Shown here: positions 16,923-25,210 of the stretch, piece after piece
How positions within the stretch are numbered: position 1 is the stretch's first letter
Layout of the letters: each line of letters opens with the position of its first letter
Assembly: GCF_010550675.1 (NCBI RefSeq)
Contig: NZ_JAAGOA010000030.1
Coordinates: 1-64,000 of the forward strand
DNA: 64,000 nt
Source: Phytoactinopolyspora halotolerans
Lineage (GTDB): Bacteria > Actinomycetota > Actinomycetes > Jiangellales > Jiangellaceae
Direction: 5' to 3'
Notes under the pieces: model-generated
What the model saw: only the letters and a program-made list of their open reading frames with translations
Told to the model about the DNA's origin: nothing
Databases searched by the model: none
Translations under genes and position numbers: made by a program

Positions 16923-18052
16923 GCGAAGGTCCTTTTCACGCGCGGTCCGATTCCGGTGACGATGGCGTGGGGGATGGTTCCGGCCCAGCGGGCCCAGTCA
17001 TGGATGGTCGGAGTGGCCCCGTCCGATGGACCGAACACGGTCGCGATCGTGCCGAGCGGGACGGCGTCGGCGCCGGTGTCGACGACCGTCTGGTCCATCG
17101 AGACGCGCCCGACCACCCGGCGGCGTCGTCCGTGGATCTCCACCGCGGCGTCCGCAGAGATCTCTCGCGGGATGCCATCGGCGTACCCGACCGGAAGAAC
17201 GCAGAGGTGGGTGGGCGCGTCCGTGACGTACGCGCCGTCGTAGCCGACCGGTGTGCCCGCTGCGACGGCCGCGCAGTGCACGACCGGTGCGGTCAGCCGA
17301 GACGCGCCGTGCAGTTCGGTGGTTCCGGACGGATCGATGCCGACCAGCCCGGCTCCGAAGCGCACCATGCCGAAATGAGTGGCCGGATCGGTCAGCGTTC
17401 CTGACGTCGCGGCCAGATGGGCGAGCGGAACATCGAGGCCCGCTGCCTGTGCCGCTCTTCTGGCCTGATGCGTCCGCGACACCGCCGGGGCGTTCGCTTC
17501 GGGATCGGCGTGGTCGGCCGACGGCAGATGTCCCATCAGGCCGACGACGCGAACCTTCCCTTGCCGCTCCCCCTGCTGGGCGCCCGCGAACAGCGCGTCC
17601 CACTCATGTTCCGGACAGCCTTCCCGGGCCATGCCGGTGTCCACATGCACGTGGATGCGTACAGGCGTTGGCGAGGTCTGCCCGATTAGGGCATGCAGTT
17701 CGTCGACCGACCCGACCGCGACATCGATCCTGCCCGCCGCAGCGCTCTCGGCGTCGACGCCGGACGGGTTCAACCACGTCAGGATCGGCGCGGTGAGCCC
17801 GCCTGCGCGCAGCCTCGATGCCTCTGCGATGTCGGTCGTACCGAGCCAGCGCGCACCGGCGGCGATGGCGGCCCGCGCGACCGTGATGGCGCCATGCCCG
17901 TACCCGTCCGCCTTGACCACTGCCATGATCCGGGACCGAGTGCGCGCCCCAGCGATCGCCGTGTTCCTGACGATCGCCTCGGGGAGCGTCTGCAGCGTGG
18001 GCGGTCGGACGCCGGCGGACCTGGGCCGGGACATGCCGAGCGTGCCGGTCAC
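16919..18052 (-). CDS. alr: Alanine racemase (soluble, PLP-dependent)
   Basis: 377 residues. It interconverts L- and D-alanine (or serine) and feeds the adjacent ligase. The PLP lysine is in MAVVKADGYGHG. HVHVDTGMAREGC, MGHLPSAD, FGMVRFGAGLVGI, VGYADGIPR and GRVSMDQ are family motifs in order. It lacks the membrane acyltransferase domain of VanT serine racemases. It starts at a GTG overlapping the carboxypeptidase stop (GTGA), and its stop overlaps the ligase start (ATGA), so three genes are translationally coupled. It is probably a second racemase dedicated to this operon, with a housekeeping copy elsewhere. Confidence 0.9.
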   Translation of the reverse strand: MTGTLGMSRPRSAGVRPPTLQTLPEAIVRNTAIAGARTRSRIMAVVKADGYGHGAITVARAAIAAGARWLGTTDIAEASRLRAGGLTAPILTWLNPSGVDAESAAAGRIDVAVGSVDELHALIGQTSPTPVRIHVHVDTGMAREGCPEHEWDALFAGAQQGERQGKVRVVGLMGHLPSADHADPEANAPAVSRTHQARRAAQAAGLDVPLAHLAATSGTLTDPATHFGMVRFGAGLVGIDPSGTTELHGASRLTAPVVHCAAVAAGTPVGYDGAYVTDAPTHLCVLPVGYADGIPREISADAAVEIHGRRRRVVGRVSMDQTVVDTGADAVPLGTIATVFGPSDGATPTIHDWARWAGTIPHAIVTGIGPRVKRTFA

Positions 18053-18792
18053 CGCTGCATCCGCGGGTCCTGAGTAGGGTCGGCGTACATGCGCGGGCAG
18101 CCGTCATCGATGGCTTCGGGGCGCAGCTCGTAGTGCCAGGGTTCGTTGCGGTAGATCTGGCACAGCCCGTACGCGGCGCCGTGTTCGGAGAGCCACTCCG
18201 TGGCGTCAGAGCGCCCGACGTCGACGGCGTCCCCCGATACGTGCGCGGACGTGTCGGCCGTGGCGACCCATCGGGCGGCTTCGGATTCCGAGCCGTACGT
18301 CGAGACCGCCTCCTGGAGGAGTTGTTCCTGGTATGCAGGGGAACGCCAGCCACTGTTGACGAAGATCTCGACCCCGTCGTCCGCGGCGTCCGCCGCCGCT
18401 CGGCGCAGGGCCGCAAGCAGGTCGGCGTTGAGGTTGGCCACACCGGGATACTCGTCGTCGAACGCCGTCACACCGTCGGGAACGGCACCGTCCGCCACAT
18501 CGCGGTCGCCATGGGCACCCTGGTCGCCGCCGGGAGGATGAGGAGGTCTGCGATCACCGTCCGCGGCCGTCGACGAGGTATCGGAGCCGGCGGTGTCGGG
18601 GTCGGCTGTGTCGGGGACAGCCGGGTCGGGATCGGCCGTGTCGGTGCCGGGTGATGCGCCCGATGAGGGCGAGGACTCCAGCGAGTGGTAGACGAGGGCA
18701 CCGATGACCACCGCGCCGCCGACCACCATGCCGGCGAGGATGGTCGATCGGGTATGGCGGGCAGCACTGCGTGTTGGTCGGCTGTAGCTCAT
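18049..18792 (-). CDS. Membrane-anchored VanY-type D,D-carboxypeptidase (M15B)
   Basis: 247 residues. One N-terminal membrane segment (about 17-37), then a Ser/Asp/Pro/Thr-rich linker to about 110, then an M15 peptidase domain. Zinc ligands are in SAHVSGDAVDVG (SxHxxGxAxD) and EPWHYEL (general base Glu and His). NSGWRSPAYQEQLL is the usual domain start. It removes the terminal D-Ala from peptidoglycan precursors outside the membrane. It is first in the operon with the racemase and ligase, and divergent from the VanRS-like pair across an 87-bp promoter region carrying a long inverted repeat. Confidence 0.88.
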   Translation of the reverse strand: MSYSRPTRSAARHTRSTILAGMVVGGAVVIGALVYHSLESSPSSGASPGTDTADPDPAVPDTADPDTAGSDTSSTAADGDRRPPHPPGGDQGAHGDRDVADGAVPDGVTAFDDEYPGVANLNADLLAALRRAAADAADDGVEIFVNSGWRSPAYQEQLLQEAVSTYGSESEAARWVATADTSAHVSGDAVDVGRSDATEWLSEHGAAYGLCQIYRNEPWHYELRPEAIDDGCPRMYADPTQDPRMQR

Positions 18793-18818
18793 GCCACCAG
18801 TCAAGGCAGCGTGGTGTT

Positions 18819-18863
18819 GCCGGAACGTATGTGGATTTCGATACGCCGACGATATGTTCCGGC
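18819..18863. promoter_or_regulatory. Long-armed inverted repeat between vanY-like and vanR-like genes
   Basis: GCCGGAACGTAT (18819-18830) and ATATGTTCCGGC (18852-18863) are reverse complements at 11 of 12 positions. The arms start 33 bp apart, three helical turns. They are the only obvious regulatory sequence in the divergent promoter and probably are the VanR-like binding sites. Confidence 0.65.
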
Positions 18864-18879
18864 TCGTAGCATCGGGAGC

Positions 18880-19575
18880 ATGCGTGTGCTGATCGTGGAG
18901 GACGAACCCTACCTGGCCGAAGCCGTCCGCGATGGGTTGCGCCTGGAGGCGATCGCCGCCGACATCGCCGGTGACGGTGATACCGCCATGGAGCTGCTGA
19001 GCATCAACACCTACGACATCGCCGTCCTGGACCGCGATATCCCCGGCCCGTCCGGCGATGAGATCGCCGAACGCATCGTCGCCTCCGGCAGCGGCATGCC
19101 CATCCTCATGCTCACCGCCGCCGACCGGCTCGACGACAAGGCGTCCGGGTTCGAACTCGGCGCCGACGACTACCTCACCAAGCCGTTCGAACTGCGCGAG
19201 CTCGTGCTCCGTCTCCGGGCACTTGACCGCAGGCGTGCCCACAGCCGGCCTCCGGTGCGGGAGATCGCGGGCCTGCGTGTGGATCCGTTCCGCCGCGAGG
19301 TCTACCGCGACGGCCACTACGTCGCACTCACCCGGAAGCAGTTCGCCGTGCTCGACGTCCTCGTCGGCGCGGAAGGCGGTGTCGTCAGCGCTGAAGAACT
19401 CCTGGCACGGGCCTGGGATGAGAACGCCGACCCGTTCACCAACGCCGTGCGCATCACCGTCTCCGCGCTGCGCAAACGGCTCGGCGAACCATGGTTGATC
19501 GCCACGGTGCCCGGCGTCGGCTACCGAATCGACACGGCTTCCGGCAGCGGACATCAGGGAGACGGCCGTGACTAG
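18880..19575 (+). CDS. OmpR-family response regulator (VanR-like)
   Basis: 231 residues. The receiver domain holds the acidic pocket (VEDEP), phospho-Asp in VLDRDIPGPSG and the lysine in YLTKPFELREL. A winged-helix domain of OmpR type follows (RKQFAVLDVL, then RITVSALRKRLG and VPGVGYRI). Start ATG at 18880 with GGGAG just upstream. The gene overlaps the kinase start by 8 bp. Similarity to VanR (ALTRKQFAVLDVL) and the neighbouring vanY, racemase and ligase genes indicate control of precursor remodelling. Confidence 0.88.
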   Translation: MRVLIVEDEPYLAEAVRDGLRLEAIAADIAGDGDTAMELLSINTYDIAVLDRDIPGPSGDEIAERIVASGSGMPILMLTAADRLDDKASGFELGADDYLTKPFELRELVLRLRALDRRRAHSRPPVREIAGLRVDPFRREVYRDGHYVALTRKQFAVLDVLVGAEGGVVSAEELLARAWDENADPFTNAVRITVSALRKRLGEPWLIATVPGVGYRIDTASGSGHQGDGRD

Positions 19576-20713
19576 GGCGCCTGGTCTGAGCGTCCGGCTC
19601 AAACTCACCCTCAGCTATGCCGGGTTCGTGATGCTTGCCGGTGCCTTGCTCCTCGCGGTGGTGTGGGTGTTCCTCTTGCGATATGTCCCCGACGGTGCGA
19701 TCAGAACCCTCGGTCCTTTCGTTCCGAACCGCTCCGACCTCGTGCGCGCCTTTGTCCCCAAGGCAGTTGCGATGCTGGGCTTTCTCCTGGTGTTCGGTCT
19801 CGTCGGAGGGTGGATACTCGCCGGCCGTATGCTCGCTCCGCTGACTCGCATCACGGCCGCCACGCGCAGGGCCGCGAGCGGATCGCTCTCACACCGTATC
19901 TGGCTACCGGGGCGACGAGACGAGTTCCGCGAGCTCGCCGACGCCTTCGACACGATGCTCGCACGGCTCGAAGCGCACGTCGCCGAACAGCAACGGTTCG
20001 CCGCCAACGCCTCGCACGAACTGCGCACCCCGTTGGCGATCATGCAGACACTGCTCGAGGTGATAGCTCGCAAGGATCTCGACCGTGACACCGGCGAGCT
20101 TGTCGACCGCCTCCATACCGTCAACACCCGAGCGATCGACCTCACCGAAGCGCTGCTCCTGCTCAGCCGCGCCGACCGACGCTCCTTCACCCGGGAACAC
20201 GTCGATCTGTCCCTCATAGCCGAAGAGGCCGCTGAGACGCTCCTTCTCCTCGCGGAGAGCCGCGGCCTCACCATCGAGACCTCCGGTGAGGAGACCCCCA
20301 CCATCGGCTCGCACGCGCTTCTGTTGCAGATGACGACGAATCTTGTGCACAACGGGATCGTCCACAACCTACCTGAACAGGGCACCGTGTGGGTCACGAC
20401 CAGCGTCCACGCCACAACCGTGGCGCTCACTGTCGAGAACACCGGCAAGATACTCGCGCCACAGATGGTCTCCACGCTGATCGAGCCATTTCAGCGCGGC
20501 ACTGAACGCATACGCACCGACCACGCCGGCGTCGGCCTCGGCCTGGCGATCGTCAACAGCATCGCCCGAGCGCACGACGGAACCCTCACCCTCGGACCCC
20601 GCGCCACCGGCGGGCTGCGCGTCACGGTGCACCTACCCGCCCCATCGCAGCACGCTAGCGGGTCGGACGGCTTAGCACCACCGCCGGCGCCGGTTGCACG
20701 TCGTCCTCGATGA
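19568..20713 (+). CDS. Sensor histidine kinase (VanS-like)
   Basis: 381 residues. Two membrane segments (about 12-36 and 65-85) enclose a short extracytoplasmic loop of ~30 residues, as in actinomycete VanS. A HAMP segment follows, then the phospho-acceptor box NASHELRTPLAIMQT, the N box NLVHNGIVHN and the G2 box GVGLGLAIVNSIARAH. It starts at a GTG inside the end of the response regulator gene. The tail past about 355 is low-complexity and Pro/Arg-rich. Short VanS loops sense glycopeptide or lipid II directly or indirectly; the inducer here is unknown. Confidence 0.88.
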   Translation: MTRAPGLSVRLKLTLSYAGFVMLAGALLLAVVWVFLLRYVPDGAIRTLGPFVPNRSDLVRAFVPKAVAMLGFLLVFGLVGGWILAGRMLAPLTRITAATRRAASGSLSHRIWLPGRRDEFRELADAFDTMLARLEAHVAEQQRFAANASHELRTPLAIMQTLLEVIARKDLDRDTGELVDRLHTVNTRAIDLTEALLLLSRADRRSFTREHVDLSLIAEEAAETLLLLAESRGLTIETSGEETPTIGSHALLLQMTTNLVHNGIVHNLPEQGTVWVTTSVHATTVALTVENTGKILAPQMVSTLIEPFQRGTERIRTDHAGVGLGLAIVNSIARAHDGTLTLGPRATGGLRVTVHLPAPSQHASGSDGLAPPPAPVARRPR

Positions 20714-20799
20714 TGACAGCGTGGTAGCAGCCCCGCGGCCACCCGGCCGAGCCTGTGTCCGGCGCACCCCCCCGTGTCCGGCCCGCCCGCCAGCGCGGG

Positions 20800-21021
20800 T
20801 TACAGCCTTTCCATCTTGCGGAAAGGGCTGGCGATGCGGACTGTGTGGTTTCCGAAGTCGACGGTCACCGCCTCGGTCTCCCGATCAGTGACACGACCGA
20901 CGCCATATGTGTCGTGTGAGACTCGATCTCCGAGGGCGAACTGCGCGATGGCTGGCTCGGGCTGAGGTCGGAAGGGACTGCTCGCAAGATGTCGCCGCTT
21001 GGCCGGGATTCGTCTAGTCAT
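20800..21021 (-). CDS. Small conserved actinobacterial protein with CarD-like SH3-type fold
   Basis: 73 residues. A basic N-terminus (MTRRIPAKRRH) is followed by FALGDRVSHDTYGVGRVTD and VTVDFGNHTVRIASP, a small beta-barrel pattern seen in CarD/UvrD-tail-like modules. Close relatives are widespread and uncharacterised in actinomycetes. Its 3' end contains the imperfect hairpin AGCCTTTCC/GGAAAGGGCT (20804-20829), which could also terminate the convergent vanS-like transcript. It is not obviously related in function to the Van cluster. Confidence 0.7.
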   Translation of the reverse strand: MTRRIPAKRRHLASSPFRPQPEPAIAQFALGDRVSHDTYGVGRVTDRETEAVTVDFGNHTVRIASPFRKMERL

Positions 21022-21212
21022 TGATTCCAGTATGCGCCCTCGAGGCCCGGAAACCTGCGGCTCCGGTTGTCGGATGTCCTTCGCAAGGGGGATTTCTTCT
21101 CACCGGCGCCCGTTCTCGCCGGCATCTCGGCGCCGCAGACGTGCGGACATCGTCGAAACATGCCCCCATTTCGGTCACGCGAACCTGATATGTGGTCAAC
21201 CAAAATCGCTGA

Positions 21213-21227
21213 TTGAGTATTGCTCAA
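21213..21227. promoter_or_regulatory. Inverted repeat TTGAG-N5-CTCAA upstream of the beta-propeller gene
   Basis: TTGAGTATTGCTCAA has perfect 5-bp arms. It sits in the AT-richest part of the 290-bp spacer, about 85 bp before the ATG at 21313. It may be an operator or a part of the promoter; no adjacent regulator gene is evident. Confidence 0.3.
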
Positions 21228-21312
21228 AACTGCTCGATTGATTACTCTGCCAATCAGATCTGATCGCACGTCACGCTCCAGGCACGCCCATCCGACCATG
21301 GAGGACGACCCG

Positions 21313-23571
21313 ATGATCCGTCGATTCACCCTGGCTACGCTCCTTCTCGCCGGTCTCCTACTCCCGGCCGGCACCGCCGCCGGTGCCGACGACACGGAAT
21401 GGGCGATCGACGACGTCGGCCCGGCCAGCGTCGCCACGCCCACCGGTTCCGGACACTTCATCGACGACGTCCTCTGGTTCTCCACCCGCCAGACCTCTCC
21501 GACCTCGGTCGTCGGCCTGGACCCTGCGACCCGAGAGGCCGTCGCGCAGGTCGATCTCCCGGAAGGCGCGGGCGCCTGGGTGACCGCGGTGTCCGGCACC
21601 GACGTCTACGTCGGCACGTACACGCCGGCCAAGGTCTACCGGGTGGACACGACCACGGGCACGGTCGAGGAGATTCTGACCGCGGGCGGCTCGGGGGCGG
21701 TCATCTACGCGATGGTCGTCGCCCCTGATGGCGTCGTGTACACCGGCACCTACGCATCGTCGGGCGGACGGATCTTCTCCTACGATCCGGCCACCGACGC
21801 CGTCACCGACCTGGGCGTCATCGTCCAGGGCCAGGACTACGTCCGGGCGCTCGAGGTCGACGAGGACTACCTCTACGCCGGCATCGGATCTCGCGCGCAC
21901 CTCGTCCGCATCGACCGGTCCAGCGGAGCCGTCGCCGACATCACACCGTCCTCGCTGGACGGTGCGACATTCGTGTCGTCGCTTGCCTTGCACGAAGGCA
22001 CACTGTTGGGTGGCATCTCACCCCGTGGGCAACTCCTCGCCCTGGACACGACGAACCCGGAGCGGCATGAGCTGGTCCAGGCGCCGAACGAACGCTTCGT
22101 GGTGGCCGTCACCGGCGCCGAGCCCGGAGAGGCGTACTTCGCCGCCCGCCCGTCGGGCACGTTGTACCGGTACCCGCTATGGAGCGGCTCCGCCGAGGCG
22201 GTCGCGGTGCCCGCGCCGGAAAAGGCCGCGAGCGGCCTCACCTACCACGACGGCCTGGTGTGGGGCCTCGTCGACGGCTCGGCGTACTCATTCGATTCGA
22301 GCACCGGAACGATCACCGGCTACCCATTGGACGCGGCCGGGGTTCCGGCCAGCCCGGAGGGACCCATGGCGATGGCGGCAGACGACCAGCACGTCTACGT
22401 CGCCGGGTCCGGGGGCGTCCAGGTGCACGACATCAGGACCGGCGAGAGCGTCCGGCATTTCGTCCCAGGCGAGGCGAAGTCGATCATGCCGGCCGGAGAC
22501 ACCGTCTACCTCTCCCTGTACACCCAGGCGCTCATCTACTCCTTCGATCCGCGCAGTGGTGAACTGGACAAGCTGGCCGACATCGGCAACGAGCAGACCC
22601 GGCCGCGAGACTCTCACTACCAGCCGGAGGCGGATCGGCTCCTGGTCGGTACGGAGCCCGATTACGGCAAGTACGGCGGCGCGCTGGCCGTCTATCACGC
22701 GGGCAGTGAGAACCTGGACGTCTATCGCAACATCGTGCCCGACCAGACCGTCTCCGCGGTGACGGCCGACGGCGGCGTTGCCTACCTCGGCAGCGACATC
22801 AAGACCGGGCTGGGCACCAACCCGATCGCCACGCGAGCGGAGCTCGCCGCTGCCGACATCGCGACCGGCGACGTCATCTGGTCCATCCCGGCTCCCGCCG
22901 ACGCGACCGCCATCACCGATCTCATCACCGTCGGCGACCAGCTCGTCGGCGTCACCTCCACGGGGCTGCTGTTCGGGGTCGACCCGGCCACCCGAACGAT
23001 CACCTGGACGAAACAGGCCGGCGCCCGCGGCGGACCGCTCACCCTCACCGCCACCGGCGTGTACACCAGCGACGCAGACACCGTCTTCCGGATCACCTGG
23101 ACCGATCTCTCGCACGCACCGGCCGTCGCGCCGGTGGCCTCGGACTTGGCCGGCGAGTGGTACGGCTGGCCGACGGTCGTCGCCACCCCGGACGACACCA
23201 CCCTCTACACGACCCGCGGCCGGACGCTGGTCCGGATCGCCGTCCCCGCACGCTCGCACGTGTCCCTGACCGCCGAAACCGGCGCTATGCCCCTCGGTGC
23301 GGGCGACGGTGACCGTTGGCGGGCACACGCCGCCGTCACCGTGACCGATCCGTTCGGCGAACCGTTGAGCGGGGTCCGCGTCGAGGGTCGCTGGGAGCCG
23401 CGACCCGCGCCACGGGCCGTGTGTGTGACCGACGACGCCGGCCGATGCACGGTGTTACGCACGGTGCGCGACACCGAGTCGGTCACGCTTTCACTCTCCA
23501 CCCTCCGCCACCGCGGCCTGCCAGGCGGCCGGGTCGAACTCGATCAGACACACGTCATTTCCCGGCCCTGA
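21313..23571 (+). CDS. Secreted multi-blade beta-propeller protein with C-terminal Ig-like domain
   Basis: 752 residues. The signal peptide is residues 1-24 (MIRRFTL, hydrophobic core, AGA cleavage). Repeated blades of the type VYVGTYTPAKVYRVDTTTGTV recur through residue ~640, resembling PQQ/YVTN-type propellers. A final ~100 residues (HAAVTVTDPFGEPLSGVRVEGRWEP, CVTDDAGRCTV) look like an Ig-like or carboxypeptidase-regulatory fold. It starts with ATG after GGAGG; an in-frame longer start at 21220 would bury the signal peptide. Propellers of this kind often bind carbohydrates or act beside secreted lyases. The ligand is unknown. The following gene begins 13 bp downstream and is a truncated relative. 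Confidence 0.75.
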   Translation: MIRRFTLATLLLAGLLLPAGTAAGADDTEWAIDDVGPASVATPTGSGHFIDDVLWFSTRQTSPTSVVGLDPATREAVAQVDLPEGAGAWVTAVSGTDVYVGTYTPAKVYRVDTTTGTVEEILTAGGSGAVIYAMVVAPDGVVYTGTYASSGGRIFSYDPATDAVTDLGVIVQGQDYVRALEVDEDYLYAGIGSRAHLVRIDRSSGAVADITPSSLDGATFVSSLALHEGTLLGGISPRGQLLALDTTNPERHELVQAPNERFVVAVTGAEPGEAYFAARPSGTLYRYPLWSGSAEAVAVPAPEKAASGLTYHDGLVWGLVDGSAYSFDSSTGTITGYPLDAAGVPASPEGPMAMAADDQHVYVAGSGGVQVHDIRTGESVRHFVPGEAKSIMPAGDTVYLSLYTQALIYSFDPRSGELDKLADIGNEQTRPRDSHYQPEADRLLVGTEPDYGKYGGALAVYHAGSENLDVYRNIVPDQTVSAVTADGGVAYLGSDIKTGLGTNPIATRAELAAADIATGDVIWSIPAPADATAITDLITVGDQLVGVTSTGLLFGVDPATRTITWTKQAGARGGPLTLTATGVYTSDADTVFRITWTDLSHAPAVAPVASDLAGEWYGWPTVVATPDDTTLYTTRGRTLVRIAVPARSHVSLTAETGAMPLGAGDGDRWRAHAAVTVTDPFGEPLSGVRVEGRWEPRPAPRAVCVTDDAGRCTVLRTVRDTESVTLSLSTLRHRGLPGGRVELDQTHVISRP

Positions 23572-23583
23572 AGGAAGGTCATC

Positions 23584-23910
23584 ATGTCCCACGTGAACAG
23601 GCGATCGTTCCTCCGCACAGTAGGCGTCGGCGCGCTCGCCGCCGGTGGATACACCGGTGTCACCGCACCAGCACGAGCAGCCGCCGCGCTGGCTGGTACC
23701 GCACCACCTCCCGAGCTGTACGGCACCGCCGCGCGGACAGCGGCCATCGTGGGGACGGCGGTTGACGGCACCACCGGCTATTTCGTCACTCGCGGCCAGA
23801 CCCCACCCAAGCTCGTCACTGTCGATCTGGCGGAACGGCGCGTCGAGCGGATCGACCGGCTGGACCGCGGCGACGGCGAACATAAGGCGTGCGACCAAAC
23901 GAACGCGTGA
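23584..23910 (+). pseudogene. Truncated Tat-secreted beta-propeller relative
   Basis: 108 codons. A Tat signal (NRRSFLRTVGVGALAAG) is followed by the beginning of a propeller: GTAVDGTTGYFVTRGQTPPKLVTVDLAERRVERID. This aligns with residues ~40-75 of the upstream protein (FIDDVLWFSTRQTSPTSVVGLDPATREAV). After about codon 98 the sequence (EHKACDQTNA) leaves the family and stops, and no continuation is found in other frames before the next gene. It looks like a deletion remnant of a gene that was probably 600 or more residues long. GAAGG precedes the ATG. Confidence 0.7.
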
Positions 23911-23980
23911 CGGGCCGTCCGGCAAACACAGCAGCTCTTCGAGACATCACCGGCTAGGCGCAACTCCACACAGGGAGTGA

Positions 23981-24622
23981 TCAGCGAATGTCGGTGGCGT
24001 ACGCGACCAGCCGATCAGCCACCTCGACCGGTCGGCTCAAGGATATGTAATGGCCGCCGTCGATCTCGCCCGCCGCGACGTCGAGGCGCTCCCGGGCGTG
24101 CCGGCGCGCCCATGCCGCGGTGAACATGCGGTCGTCGCGGCACAGCAGATACCTCGTCGGTGTGTCCGGCCATGCGTAGAGCGGGCACGGCTGCTGGAGC
24201 GCCTGTGAGTTCTCTCCGCGTTCTCGCCGTTTCGCCTCGGATGCGAGCTCGGGTGGGACATCGTGGTAGAAGACGTCGTCGTACCCGCTGTCCTCGTAGC
24301 CGGAGTCGCCCCACCAATCGGCGAAGGTTTCGCCCGGCGACGGGACCATCGCCGCGATCAGGACAAGCAGGTCGACGGGTACGCGCGCACAGACGAGCGG
24401 CGCGGTGAACCCACCCAGGGAGTGCCCTACGACCACGACATTGCCGCGGTCCCCTATCGCATCGACGACCACGTCCACGTACTCCTGCCAACCGGCCGAC
24501 TCGTCCTCGCATGGCAGGTCGACGGCGACCGCATCGTGCCCCCGCCGACGCAGTTGGGCTACCACGAGGTGCCAATCCCAGGCACTACCGCCACCGCCGT
24601 GGATAAGGGCGTACGTCGTCAT
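23981..24622 (-). CDS. Alpha/beta-hydrolase (esterase-like)
   Basis: 213 residues. The oxyanion-hole segment LIHGGGGSAWDW lies at the N-terminus. The nucleophile elbow is GHSLGG, the acid is probably in CRDDRMF, and the catalytic histidine is in GGHYISLS. It belongs to the salicylate-esterase/hydroxynitrile-lyase-like group of short cytosolic hydrolases. The start is taken at the ATG at 24622 after GGTGAT; an ATG at 24643 in the same frame has no ribosome site. The substrate is not predictable. Confidence 0.8.
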   Translation of the reverse strand: MTTYALIHGGGGSAWDWHLVVAQLRRRGHDAVAVDLPCEDESAGWQEYVDVVVDAIGDRGNVVVVGHSLGGFTAPLVCARVPVDLLVLIAAMVPSPGETFADWWGDSGYEDSGYDDVFYHDVPPELASEAKRRERGENSQALQQPCPLYAWPDTPTRYLLCRDDRMFTAAWARRHARERLDVAAGEIDGGHYISLSRPVEVADRLVAYATDIR

Positions 24623-25210
24623 CGGATCACCGTACGGCATCATCCGTCGCGACAGCGACGGTGACCGGTGAAGAGATCACTGCGGTAGCGCCGGCCAGCC
24701 AACATTTCATGGCGAGGACATCAATTGTGAACGTCATCAAGGAGACTGTCTACCTCGTCAGCTACACCCCGACCGATCCCCCGAAATCGCGCGACTCATC
24801 GCGGACGCCCGCCCGGACGGTCCCGCCGCTTCGGCCAGCACCTGTGTCTGTGAGAGGCTGTTTGCCGGCGGGTTCCTTGTCGTAATCGAGGCCGTCGCCG
24901 TCCTCGCCCGGTGTGCGGCCGATGAGGCGCCGCATCGCGATAAACCTGCGGTCCCAGTCCTCATCCATGCTCTCCAGCGTCGCGACAAGGACTCATGCAG
25001 CACCGCCAAGACCGACCCGGTGAGCTCGGCGCCCGCCAGATGGTCGACATAGGCCCTCCGACCGTCGGATCGTCAGCACACGCACGATACGAACGGATAC
25101 CCCAAGCCAGCTTGGGTGCGGTTTTCCACACCCCGTCCCTGCGGGATCCCCGCTCAGGTGTACGGCCAACCTCATGTCGCTGAGCTGCGCCGATACGTAG
25201 CGTTTCGGTT
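24623..25210. other. Gene-poor spacer upstream of the DedA gene
   Basis: Apart from one doubtful small frame at 24762-24968, I see no supported gene, repeat or hairpin. The sequence keeps the GC of the genome and may hold decayed coding sequence and the DedA promoter. Confidence 0.4.
24762..24968 (-). CDS. Doubtful small ORF
   Basis: 68 codons from an ATG with GGAG four bases upstream. The product is acidic and glycine-rich (MDEDWDRRFIAMRRLIGR, then GEDGDGLDYDKE) and has no recognised domain. The N-terminal third looks protein-like and the rest low-complexity. No operon partner is evident. Confidence 0.3.
   Translation of the reverse strand: MDEDWDRRFIAMRRLIGRTPGEDGDGLDYDKEPAGKQPLTDTGAGRSGGTVRAGVRDESRDFGGSVGV

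Noticed and set aside
18685-18879. N-terminal extension of the VanR-like protein
   Set aside because: It would run through the divergent promoter and into the vanY-like gene; the receiver domain begins at the ATG at 18880.
21014-21599. Minus-strand open frames over the spacer and start of the beta-propeller gene
   Set aside because: They are antisense shadows with no ribosome site or domain.
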